In this document: positions 9,282 to 16,126 of the stretch, piece after piece
How the letters are laid out: each line of letters opens with the position of its first letter
Numbering within the stretch: the first letter of the stretch is position 1
NCBI RefSeq assembly: GCF_039832105.1
Contig: NZ_JBDOHS010000012.1
Coordinates: forward strand, 1 to 64,000
DNA length: 64,000 nt
Origin: Dorea_A sp016295505
Lineage (GTDB): Bacteria > Bacillota > Clostridia > Lachnospirales > Lachnospiraceae
Direction of reading: 5' to 3'
Translations under genes and position numbers: made by a program
Notes under the pieces: generated by a model
What the model was told of the DNA's origin: nothing
What the model saw: only the letters and a program-made list of their open reading frames with translations
The model's database searches: none

Positions 9282-9935
9282 TTATTCTCCAAACACTGCT
9301 TTATAATCAGCCTGGAATTTTGCAATACCTGCATCTGTCAGAGGATGCTTTGTCATCTGCTCGATTACTTTATATGGAACAGTTGCAATATCAGCTCCTG
9401 CAAGTGCACAGTCTGTTACATGCATTGGGTGACGAACACTTGCTGCGATAATCTCTGTTTCGATTCCTGCAATTTCAAAGATCTGGGCGATCTCGGAGAT
9501 CAGATCTGTTCCTCTTACAGAAATATCATCCAGACGTCCAAGGAACGGAGATACATAAGTTGCACCTGCTCTTGCTGCAAGAAGTGCCTGATTTGCAGTA
9601 AAGATCAAAGTAACATTTGTCTTGATGCCTTCAGAAGATAACTGCTTACAAGCCTTTAAACCTTCTACAGTCATTGGGATCTTAACAACCATATTCGGAT
9701 GGATCTTTGCGATCTCTCTTCCTTCCTTGATCATTCCTTCTGCATCAACTGTTGTTGCCTTTACCTCACCGCTGATTGGTCCGTCTACGATAGAAGCAAT
9801 CTCTGCAATTACATCTTCGAATACTTTTCCTTCCTTGGCAATCAGAGATGGATTTGTTGTCACTCCGCAGATAACCCCCATATCATTTGCTTTTCTAATG
9901 TCTTCCACATTAGCTGTGTCAATGAAAAATTTCAT
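9282..9935 (-). CDS. fsa: Transaldolase-like protein (fructose-6-phosphate aldolase family)
   Basis: A 217-residue TIM-barrel aldolase of the short transaldolase/FSA family. It begins MKFFIDTANVEDIRK, has the TTNPSL motif and the Schiff-base Lys region in VVKIPMT, with FTANQALLAARAGATYVSPFLGR characteristic of the family. Either true transaldolase (TalC type) or fructose-6-phosphate aldolase activity is possible; its place in a transketolase operon favours transaldolase. An upstream in-frame start (9971) is rejected because AAAGGAGG sits eight bases before the ATG at 9935. First gene of the operon. Confidence 0.93.
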   Translation of the reverse strand: MKFFIDTANVEDIRKANDMGVICGVTTNPSLIAKEGKVFEDVIAEIASIVDGPISGEVKATTVDAEGMIKEGREIAKIHPNMVVKIPMTVEGLKACKQLSSEGIKTNVTLIFTANQALLAARAGATYVSPFLGRLDDISVRGTDLISEIAQIFEIAGIETEIIAASVRHPMHVTDCALAGADIATVPYKVIEQMTKHPLTDAGIAKFQADYKAVFGE

Positions 9936-9986
9936 TTTTCTTCCTCCTTTTTTGCTGTTAATATGTTTCACTTACCACTTGTCTGA

Positions 9987-10016
9987 ATTATAACTTATGC
10001 TATGAATATTGGTCAA
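9987..10016 (-). promoter_or_regulatory. Promoter of the transaldolase/transketolase operon
   Basis: On the minus strand TTGACC (10011-10016), 18-nt spacer, TATAAT (9987-9992). Leader of about 45 nt before the ATG at 9935. Confidence 0.75.
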
Positions 10017-10029
10017 TAGCCTCTATTTT

Positions 10030-10042
10030 TTATTAGTAATTA
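10030..10042. promoter_or_regulatory. Candidate operator upstream of the transaldolase promoter
   Basis: TTATTAGTAATTA, one base off the perfect inverted repeat TTATTA-N-TAATAA found at 10159-10171. It starts 13 bp upstream of the -35 box. The surrounding 200 bp is very AT-rich, so chance palindromes are possible. Confidence 0.35.
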
Positions 10043-10158
10043 TCTTTATTAATATTATTATATTATTAGTTTGATTTTTGAAAAATCAATCATATTTTTC
10101 CGCAAAAAAATTAATTATTCTGCGAAAATGATGTAAAGAAATCTTTCTATTGTCGTCT

Positions 10159-10171
10159 TTATTAGTAATAA
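10159..10171. promoter_or_regulatory. Candidate distal operator TTATTA-N-TAATAA
   Basis: Perfect inverted repeat of 6-bp arms around one base, between the LacI-family gene stop and the operon promoter. Not a typical LacI-family site, which would have a central CG. The binding protein is unknown. Confidence 0.3.
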
Positions 10172-10191
10172 TTTCCCCAAAAGAATTAATT

Positions 10192-11286
10192 TTATTTTCT
10201 TCTTTGATTTTTTGCATAGCCCGTTGTCCCTCTGACAATCAATCTTGGCTCATATTCAACATGATAAGTGCTGATCGGAGGCATCTCCGAATACGTTGAA
10301 TGATGAAGCGCAATCTTTTTCATAATAATATCGCAGGCGTCCCTTCCCTTATATATGACAAAATGTTCTATCGTAGTCAGATCCACATTATGCATTCGGG
10401 CAAACAACGTATTATCGCATCCCATAACCGATACTTCTGAAGGCACTTTAATCTTAAATTCATGAAGGGCGTCCATAATTCCGAATGCAATCATATCATT
10501 TAGTCCGACAATTGCCGTAACATCCGGATTCTCCATCACCACTTCATGCGTCAGTTCATATCCGATCATATACTCTGAATCAATATGCGCAACATCCAGA
10601 TCAATTTCTTCCTTTGCAGCCTTGATGATCACCTGATCTTTCAGCCCCATTTTTTCATATTCCTTCAGAAAACCTTCCACACGTTTAGAACGCTGTTTTT
10701 GCCTGGCAGTAAGAGGAGGTGCAATATAAGCAACTTTAAAGTGTCCAAGTTCCAGCAAATGCCTGGCCATGACACGTCCCAGTTTCGCATTATCCAGTTC
10801 TACCGCATCAACATCCATTTTTTCATTCTGATTATTCACAACCGCTACGGGAATCTGCTGTCCAAGCTCCTCCACCAGATCCATAAAGCAATGACTGGGA
10901 TTAAACGTATAAATAATGCCCAGCGGACGCATCTGCCACATCATCTTAAGATATCTTTCCTCCATTTTCAGATCACGCTGCGTATTACACACAAACAGTC
11001 CAAATCCCTGCTCTTTCGCACGGGACTCTATCCCCTGAAGAAGCATCACATAATAAGGATTGGTGAGATTCGGGCAGAAAACCACCAGCAGCTTCTCCTG
11101 GCGCGTTCCCTTTCTTACCTTCCTTTTAGGCGGAAGATATCCCAAATCTTTTGCCGCCTTTTCCACCTTTTCCACAGTTTCCTTTGAAAAAGACATGTTA
11201 TACTTCTTATTCAATATCATCGATACCGTAGATTGAGATACCCCCGCGGCACGGGCAATATCTACAGATGTTATCTTTTTCTTCAT
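10192..11286 (-). CDS. LacI-family transcriptional regulator
   Basis: A 364-residue repressor. Residues 4-50 are a LacI helix-turn-helix (SVDIARAAGVSQSTVSMILN) with hinge helix, followed by a periplasmic-binding-protein-like effector domain (LVVFCPNLTNPYYVMLLQG through GCDNTLFARM). It lies upstream of the transaldolase/transketolase operon on the same strand, but the 250-bp gap holds that operon's own promoter, so a regulatory link to pentose metabolism is only a guess. The effector sugar cannot be read from sequence. A copy of the palindromic element sits 14 nt upstream of the start codon, next to the GAGG ribosome-binding site. Confidence 0.9.
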   Translation of the reverse strand: MKKKITSVDIARAAGVSQSTVSMILNKKYNMSFSKETVEKVEKAAKDLGYLPPKRKVRKGTRQEKLLVVFCPNLTNPYYVMLLQGIESRAKEQGFGLFVCNTQRDLKMEERYLKMMWQMRPLGIIYTFNPSHCFMDLVEELGQQIPVAVVNNQNEKMDVDAVELDNAKLGRVMARHLLELGHFKVAYIAPPLTARQKQRSKRVEGFLKEYEKMGLKDQVIIKAAKEEIDLDVAHIDSEYMIGYELTHEVVMENPDVTAIVGLNDMIAFGIMDALHEFKIKVPSEVSVMGCDNTLFARMHNVDLTTIEHFVIYKGRDACDIIMKKIALHHSTYSEMPPISTYHVEYEPRLIVRGTTGYAKNQRRK

Positions 11287-11300
11287 CTTAATACCTCATT

Positions 11301-11362
11301 AGGGACAGGGGATTTTTAATTTGGGACGGAGGATTTTTAAAAATCCTCCGTCCCAAATTAAA
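11301..11362. repeat. Palindromic element, copy B (right arm truncated)
   Basis: Complete left arm and inner palindrome; the right arm stops at about 11362, where recR coding sequence begins. The recR stop codon (11358-11360) lies inside the element. The covarying pair is T11317/A11360. The left edge is 14 nt from the LacI-family start codon. Confidence 0.9.
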
Positions 11363-11954
11363 GCTCCGTTCTGCCTTCCAGTGCCCGAAGTAATGTTACT
11401 TCGTCAATATATTCAAGATCTCCTCCTACAGGAACGCCGCTTGCAATTCTGCTCACTTTGATTCCTGTCGGTTTTATCAGTTTACTGATATACATAGCCG
11501 TCGTTTCACCTTCCAGGCTTGAGTTAGTAGCAATAATCACTTCATCCACATCTCCCTGAAGGCGCGCAATCAACTCTTTTAGTTTGATATCTTCCGGTCC
11601 GATCCCCAGCATGGGGGAAATTGCACCGTGCAGCACATGATATACTCCATTATATTTTCCTGTTTTTTCATAGGCCGCCAGGTCTCTTGTGTTTTCTACC
11701 ACCATAATTGTCTTGTGGTCTCTTCCACTGTTACTGCATATCGGACACAATTCCTGATCGGTAAGAGTACAGCACTCTTTGCAATATTTTATATTTTCTC
11801 TCGCTTCCACCATTGTTAAAGCAAGTCTTTTTACATCTTCCAATGGCATATGAATCAAGTGAAAAGCCAGCCTTGACGCTGACTTTGCTCCTATGCCCGG
11901 AAGGCATGATAATTCTTCTATCAACCTGCTCATCTGGCTGCTGTAATAATCCAT
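11358..11954 (-). CDS. recR: Recombination mediator RecR
   Basis: RecR helps load RecA at gapped DNA in the RecFOR pathway. The protein (198 residues) starts MDYYSSQMSRLIEEL, has the helix-hairpin-helix LPGIGAKSASRLAFHL, a four-cysteine zinc motif (CKECCTLTDQELCPIC) and a Toprim domain (IMVVENTRDLAAYE). A longer in-frame start at 12005 overlaps ybaB; the ATG at 11954, with AGGGAG upstream, matches family length. Its last codons and stop run into palindromic element B. Downstream of dnaX and ybaB, the usual bacterial order. Confidence 0.95.
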   Translation of the reverse strand: MDYYSSQMSRLIEELSCLPGIGAKSASRLAFHLIHMPLEDVKRLALTMVEARENIKYCKECCTLTDQELCPICSNSGRDHKTIMVVENTRDLAAYEKTGKYNGVYHVLHGAISPMLGIGPEDIKLKELIARLQGDVDEVIIATNSSLEGETTAMYISKLIKPTGIKVSRIASGVPVGGDLEYIDEVTLLRALEGRTEL

Positions 11955-11970
11955 ATTATGCAACTCCCTG

Positions 11971-12324
11971 TTAGAATAATCCCGGCATTCCTCCACCCAT
12001 GCCACCGGTAAACTTGGACATTGCAGAGGCAGACTCTTCGTCTACTTTATCAAATGCTTCATTAATCGCTGCCACAATAAGATCCTCTAACATCTCAACA
12101 TCATCCGGATCAACAACTTCTTCATCCAGTTTGATTTTCAGCAATTTCTTTGTTCCGGAAACAGTTGCCTCAACCGCGCCGCCTCCAGCAGTCGCACTGA
12201 ACTCTTTTGTCTCCATCTCTTTTGCCTGTTCTTCCATCTGACGCTGCATTTTCTGTGCCTGCTTCATCAGATTTGCCATATTTCCCGGCATTCCTCCACC
12301 CGGAAATCCTCCTCTTTTTGCCAT
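11971..12324 (-). CDS. YbaB/EbfC nucleoid-associated protein
   Basis: A 117-residue DNA-binding protein of the YbaB/EbfC family. The Gly/Met-rich start (MAKRGGFPGGGMPGNMANLM) and end (GGMGGGMPG) flank a core with QKMQRQMEEQAKEME and the SGTKKLLKIKLDEEVVDPDDVEMLEDLI region. Between dnaX and recR, 16 nt from recR, with AGGAGG before the ATG. Cotranscription with both is very likely. Confidence 0.95.
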   Translation of the reverse strand: MAKRGGFPGGGMPGNMANLMKQAQKMQRQMEEQAKEMETKEFSATAGGGAVEATVSGTKKLLKIKLDEEVVDPDDVEMLEDLIVAAINEAFDKVDEESASAMSKFTGGMGGGMPGLF

Positions 12325-12358
12325 AATTACAATCCTCCTGTTATTTTATTTATATTAT

Positions 12359-13927
12359 CTAATCTTCTATCGTTATATCCATATGAATCATGCTTTCAAG
12401 ATCCACAAAACTATCTTCGAATCTCCGTCCCTCTTCAATATGTCGAATTTCTACTTCAATTCGCTTTCCAATCTTTTCTTCTATCAGACCTTCTATCTCT
12501 CCCCGATGTTCCGGCGTCGCAACTATCCCTGCACTCATCTCATCCGGTAATACGATCAGCAGACGATTGCCTTCACCCGCACTGAGCCGTGCTTTTTTCA
12601 GATAAGTACGAAGCATCGGTGATGCCTGACTGGTAATCATCCGGAAATCTTTGGCAACTGCCTTTACCTCTTCATTCAGGGCCGCCGGAAGTTCTGGCTT
12701 TGGCTTCGGCTCTACTTCCTCTGGTGTCCCATTTACATAGATCACTTTCTCTCTGGCGCCGGTCTCAAAATCTCCCTCATCCAGTCTTTTTTCAACTGCA
12801 CGGATACGATCAAGAAGTGCATCCTGATTCTGATCCATAGCCGGACAACAAAGCTTGATCAAGGTCACCTCCAGAAGCACTCTCTTCTGCGTCGCATATT
12901 TTAACTGACCGCTAAGATCTGAAAAAATCCGGATATAACGGATCAATGTATCGTTATCGATCATCTGCGCTTCTTCTTTTAACAGCAACAGATTTTCCGT
13001 TGATACATCCAGTACGTCTTCCATATCATCTGAACATTTCACCAGCAGAAGATTACGAAGATACCATGTAAAGTCCGTCGAAAGCTGAGACAGTTCTCTG
13101 CCCTGCATCACCAGTTCATCCACGATTTCCATTACTTTATGCACATTCATTGCAAGCAGTTCTCTGAGTAATCTGCTGAACACTTCTGTGTCCACCGCCC
13201 CCAGTACTTCCAGCACATGATCATAGGTCAGCCTTTCCCCCATGTAAAATGCTGCACACTGGTCAAGAAGGCTCAAGGAATCCCGCATGGATCCATCTGC
13301 TGCTCTTGCAATATAACGCACAGCTTTGTCTTCAACATCCCACTGTTCCTTATCGATCAGCTCTCTCAGTCTGTCGGAAATCGTGTCAATGGAAATGCGT
13401 TTAAAATCATAGCGCTGACACCGGCTCAGTATTGTAATCGGAATCTTATGCGCCTCCGTAGTCGCCAGAATAAATATTACGTATTCCGGTGGTTCTTCCA
13501 GTGTTTTCAAAAGTGCATTAAACGCACCAATAGACAGCATGTGAACCTCGTCTATAATATATACTTTATATCTTCCCTCTGTCGGCCTGTACGTTACTTC
13601 TTCACGGATTTCCCGGATATTATCTACACCATTGTTAGAAGCCGCATCAATCTCGATCACATTCATGGATGTGCCGGCCGCAATCGACCGGCACATTGCA
13701 CATTCGCCACATGGACTTCCATCAACCGGATGCTCACAGTTCACCGCTTTTGCAAATATTTTCGCCACGGTTGTTTTTCCTGTTCCCCTCGTCCCGCAGA
13801 ACAGATATGCATGACCGATGCGATCAGATTTTATCTGATTTTTTAACGTTTTTACAATGGCATCCTGCCCTTTTACATCCTCAAATTCACTTGGACGAAA
13901 CTTTCGGTATAATGCCGTATATGACAT
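12359..13927 (-). CDS. dnaX: DNA polymerase III subunit gamma/tau
   Basis: Clamp-loader ATPase (522 residues). Walker A GTRGTGKTT, a four-cysteine zinc module (C in CEHPVDGSPCGECAMC), Walker B region IIDEVHML and sensor SRCQ are all present in the first 180 residues, followed by the lid and collar domains (to about 360). The C-terminal part, about 365-522, is shorter than in E. coli tau but typical for clostridia. Heads the dnaX-ybaB-recR operon. I see no clear slippery heptamer for a gamma frameshift, though I could not scan exhaustively. Confidence 0.95.
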   Translation of the reverse strand: MSYTALYRKFRPSEFEDVKGQDAIVKTLKNQIKSDRIGHAYLFCGTRGTGKTTVAKIFAKAVNCEHPVDGSPCGECAMCRSIAAGTSMNVIEIDAASNNGVDNIREIREEVTYRPTEGRYKVYIIDEVHMLSIGAFNALLKTLEEPPEYVIFILATTEAHKIPITILSRCQRYDFKRISIDTISDRLRELIDKEQWDVEDKAVRYIARAADGSMRDSLSLLDQCAAFYMGERLTYDHVLEVLGAVDTEVFSRLLRELLAMNVHKVMEIVDELVMQGRELSQLSTDFTWYLRNLLLVKCSDDMEDVLDVSTENLLLLKEEAQMIDNDTLIRYIRIFSDLSGQLKYATQKRVLLEVTLIKLCCPAMDQNQDALLDRIRAVEKRLDEGDFETGAREKVIYVNGTPEEVEPKPKPELPAALNEEVKAVAKDFRMITSQASPMLRTYLKKARLSAGEGNRLLIVLPDEMSAGIVATPEHRGEIEGLIEEKIGKRIEVEIRHIEEGRRFEDSFVDLESMIHMDITIED

Positions 13928-13959
13928 TCGTTACACTCCCCGTCTTTCAATTCGCTGTC

Positions 13960-15036
13960 TTATTCGTCACCAAAACTGATTCCTGTCAGTTTTGCCTCTT
14001 TAATGATATCTGCCTTAGGATCCACGTATTTTAACTTTCCTGCTACTTCCTGCAGCGGCACTTTTACAATATCCTGATTCTTGGTTCCAAGCATATAACC
14101 ATACTCGCCTTTCAGAATTGCTTCTGCCGCAGCCGCTCCAAGTCTTGTTGATAACACTCTGTCATAAGCACATGGAGATCCACCTCTCTGCGTATGTCCC
14201 GGTACAGTGATTCTTACTTCTTTGTCTGATTTCTTCTGAATTCTCTCTGCCAGCTCATATGCAACAGATGGATATTTTTTCTTTTCTTTTTTCTCTTTTA
14301 ATTCCTTTTTGCTAAGCGCTGCATCCCCTTTTGAAATAGCTCCCTCTGCAACTGCAATGATTGTAAATCTCTTGCCTGCTTTATCACGTTTTTCTATTGC
14401 ATCTACTACGACATTGATATCATATGGAATCTCGGGCAGAAGAATAATGTCCGCTCCACCAGCAATACCTGCATGAAGCGTAACCCACCCCACTTTATGT
14501 CCCATTACTTCGATAATAAACACACGACTGTGAGAGGTAGCCGTTGTATGAATCTTGTCAATGGTATCCGTTGCAATGTCAACCGCGCTCTGGAAACCAA
14601 ATGTCATATCTGTTCCCCACAAGTCATTATCGATCGTCTTCGGAAGTGTAATTACATTCAGTCCCTCTTCTCTCAGCATATTGGCAGTTTTATGCGTACC
14701 ATTGCCTCCCAGAACCACAAGACAATTCAGATTCAGCTTATGATAAGTATGCTTCATCGCTTCAACTTTATCCAGCCCATTCTCATCCGGAACACGCATT
14801 AATTTAAACGGCTGTCTGGATGTCCCCAGAATCGTTCCGCCCTGTGTTAATATTCCGGAAAAATCTCTTGAAGTAAGCATTTTAAAATTTGAATAAATCA
14901 GCCCCTTATATCCATCCTGAAATCCATAGATTTCAACATCATCTCTTTTTGAGCAAAGTCCTTTTACTACACCTCGCATAGCGGCATTCAAAGCCTGACA
15001 ATCTCCGCCGCTTGTTAACATTCCTATTCTTAACAT
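13960..15036 (-). CDS. 6-phosphofructokinase (PKTIDND-type)
   Basis: Phosphorylates fructose 6-phosphate (358 residues). N-terminal GGDCQALNA loop, GGNGTHKTAN donor loop and the catalytic PKTIDNDLWGTD motif. In E. coli numbering the donor loop has N103-G104 and the catalytic loop has K124. Gly at 104 fits ATP use, while Lys at 124 is seen in PPi enzymes and in a mixed clade of ATP enzymes; Asn in place of Asp103 is less usual. The phosphoryl donor is therefore undecided. The gene is 32 nt upstream of dnaX on the same strand. A Lys/Glu-rich insert (KKELKEKKEKKK) lies near residue 235. Confidence 0.9.
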   Translation of the reverse strand: MLRIGMLTSGGDCQALNAAMRGVVKGLCSKRDDVEIYGFQDGYKGLIYSNFKMLTSRDFSGILTQGGTILGTSRQPFKLMRVPDENGLDKVEAMKHTYHKLNLNCLVVLGGNGTHKTANMLREEGLNVITLPKTIDNDLWGTDMTFGFQSAVDIATDTIDKIHTTATSHSRVFIIEVMGHKVGWVTLHAGIAGGADIILLPEIPYDINVVVDAIEKRDKAGKRFTIIAVAEGAISKGDAALSKKELKEKKEKKKYPSVAYELAERIQKKSDKEVRITVPGHTQRGGSPCAYDRVLSTRLGAAAAEAILKGEYGYMLGTKNQDIVKVPLQEVAGKLKYVDPKADIIKEAKLTGISFGDE

Positions 15037-15146
15037 ACGCCCACTCCTTTCCTCTTACTTACATATGTCTCACCAAAACCATATTCCACATAAAATTGCC
15101 CGGAATACAGTAAAAATTATAACGTATTTTAAAAAAACGCACAATA

Positions 15147-15200
15147 GGGACGGAGGATTTTTAAAAATCCTCCGTCCCAAATTAAAAATCCCCTGTCCCT
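15147..15200. repeat. Palindromic element, copy C (left arm truncated)
   Basis: Inner palindrome GGGACGGAGGATTTTT / AAAAATCCTCCGTCCC intact; only the right outer module (AAATTAAAAATCCCCTGTCCCT) is present. Ends 16 bp before the extended -10 of the map promoter. Confidence 0.9.
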
Positions 15201-15213
15201 TTTTAGTAAACGT

Positions 15214-15221
15214 GCTATAAT
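15214..15221 (+). promoter_or_regulatory. Extended -10 of the map promoter
   Basis: TGCTATAAT: an extended -10 (TGnTATAAT), with no good -35 match; the -35 position falls in the right end of palindromic element C. Predicted start near 15228, inside the first DnaA box. Confidence 0.5.
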
Positions 15222-15225
15222 AGCA

Positions 15226-15267
15226 TGTGGATAATATTGTGTAGAAAGTAGGTAATCATGTGGATAA
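15226..15267 (-). promoter_or_regulatory. Two DnaA boxes flanking the map start
   Basis: TGTGGATAA at 15226-15234 and again at 15259-15267; each is the complement of the consensus DnaA box TTATCCACA. The first covers the predicted transcription start and the second covers the GTG start codon, so bound DnaA would be expected to block transcription. Confidence 0.55.
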
Positions 15268-16069
15268 GTTGGATATAAAATTATGGACGCTGGAAGCGAA
15301 GGGACACATTGTTCCTGACCGCTCTCTGCTAAAAACACCAGAGCAAATTGATGCAATAAAAAAAAGTGCTGATCTAAACACTGCTGTTCTTGATCATGTC
15401 GCAGCACATATTCATGCCGGTATGAGTACAGCTGAAATCGATCGGCTTGTATATGATTATACTGTAGAACACGGCGGAATTCCGGCACCTTTACATTATC
15501 AGGGTTTCCCGAAAAGTGTCTGCACTTCTATCAATAACGTAATCTGCCATGGCATTCCAGATGAAAACGAGATTCTTGTCGAGGGAGATATTGTTAACGT
15601 TGATGTATCTACCATACTGAACGGATATTTTTCTGATGCTTCACGTATGTTTACTATCGGAAACATATCTCCAAAGGCCGAAAAACTCGTACGTGTTACC
15701 AGAGAATGCGTTGAACTTGGCTTAAAAGCAGCAAAACCATGGGGACACCTCGGAGATATCGCATATGCAATCAACACACATGCAAGGGCAAATGGATATT
15801 CCGTGGTTGAAGAAATTGGCGGCCATGGAATCGGGCTTGCTTTTCACGAAGAACCTTTTGTGAGCTATGTGACTCCGAAAGGCAGTGAAATGGTGCTGGT
15901 TCCTGGAATGATATTTACGATAGAACCGATGATCAACGAAGGCGGACCTGATTTTTATATTGATGAAGATAATGGATGGACTGTATATACAGACGATGAT
16001 GGGCTCTCTGCGCAGGTCGAATATATGGTTCTGATTACAGAAACCGGTGTGGAAGTTTTAACGAAATAA
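15260..16069 (+). CDS. map: Methionine aminopeptidase, type I
   Basis: Removes N-terminal Met from nascent proteins (269 residues). The pita-bread fold metal ligands are visible: D in VNVDVST, D in GYFSDASRM, H in GGHGIGLAFHEEP, E in TIEPMI and E in AQVEYMV. It carries about 25 extra N-terminal residues before the family core (KTPEQIDAIKKS). The GTG at 15260 is chosen because AAAGTAGGT lies just upstream; the ATG at 15258 is out of frame. Monocistronic, with palindromic elements on both sides. Confidence 0.92.
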   Translation: MDKLDIKLWTLEAKGHIVPDRSLLKTPEQIDAIKKSADLNTAVLDHVAAHIHAGMSTAEIDRLVYDYTVEHGGIPAPLHYQGFPKSVCTSINNVICHGIPDENEILVEGDIVNVDVSTILNGYFSDASRMFTIGNISPKAEKLVRVTRECVELGLKAAKPWGHLGDIAYAINTHARANGYSVVEEIGGHGIGLAFHEEPFVSYVTPKGSEMVLVPGMIFTIEPMINEGGPDFYIDEDNGWTVYTDDDGLSAQVEYMVLITETGVEVLTK

Positions 16070-16084
16070 AGAAATAAAAACGTT

Positions 16085-16126
16085 ACTAGGGGACGGGGGA
16101 TTTTTAAAAATCCCCCGTCCCCTAGT
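16085..16126. repeat. Palindromic element, copy D (short form), also a terminator
   Basis: 42-bp perfect palindrome: ACTAGGGGACGGGGGATTTTT and its complement, a single-module version of the family. It sits between the convergent map and GH13 genes, and the GH13 stop codon (16122-16124) lies in its right arm. The AT-rich centre means the stem has little loop; it probably ends transcription from both sides. Confidence 0.9.

Noticed and set aside
15129..15488. Minus-strand frame of 119 codons opposite map
   Set aside because: Antisense to map plus palindromic element C; no start signals.
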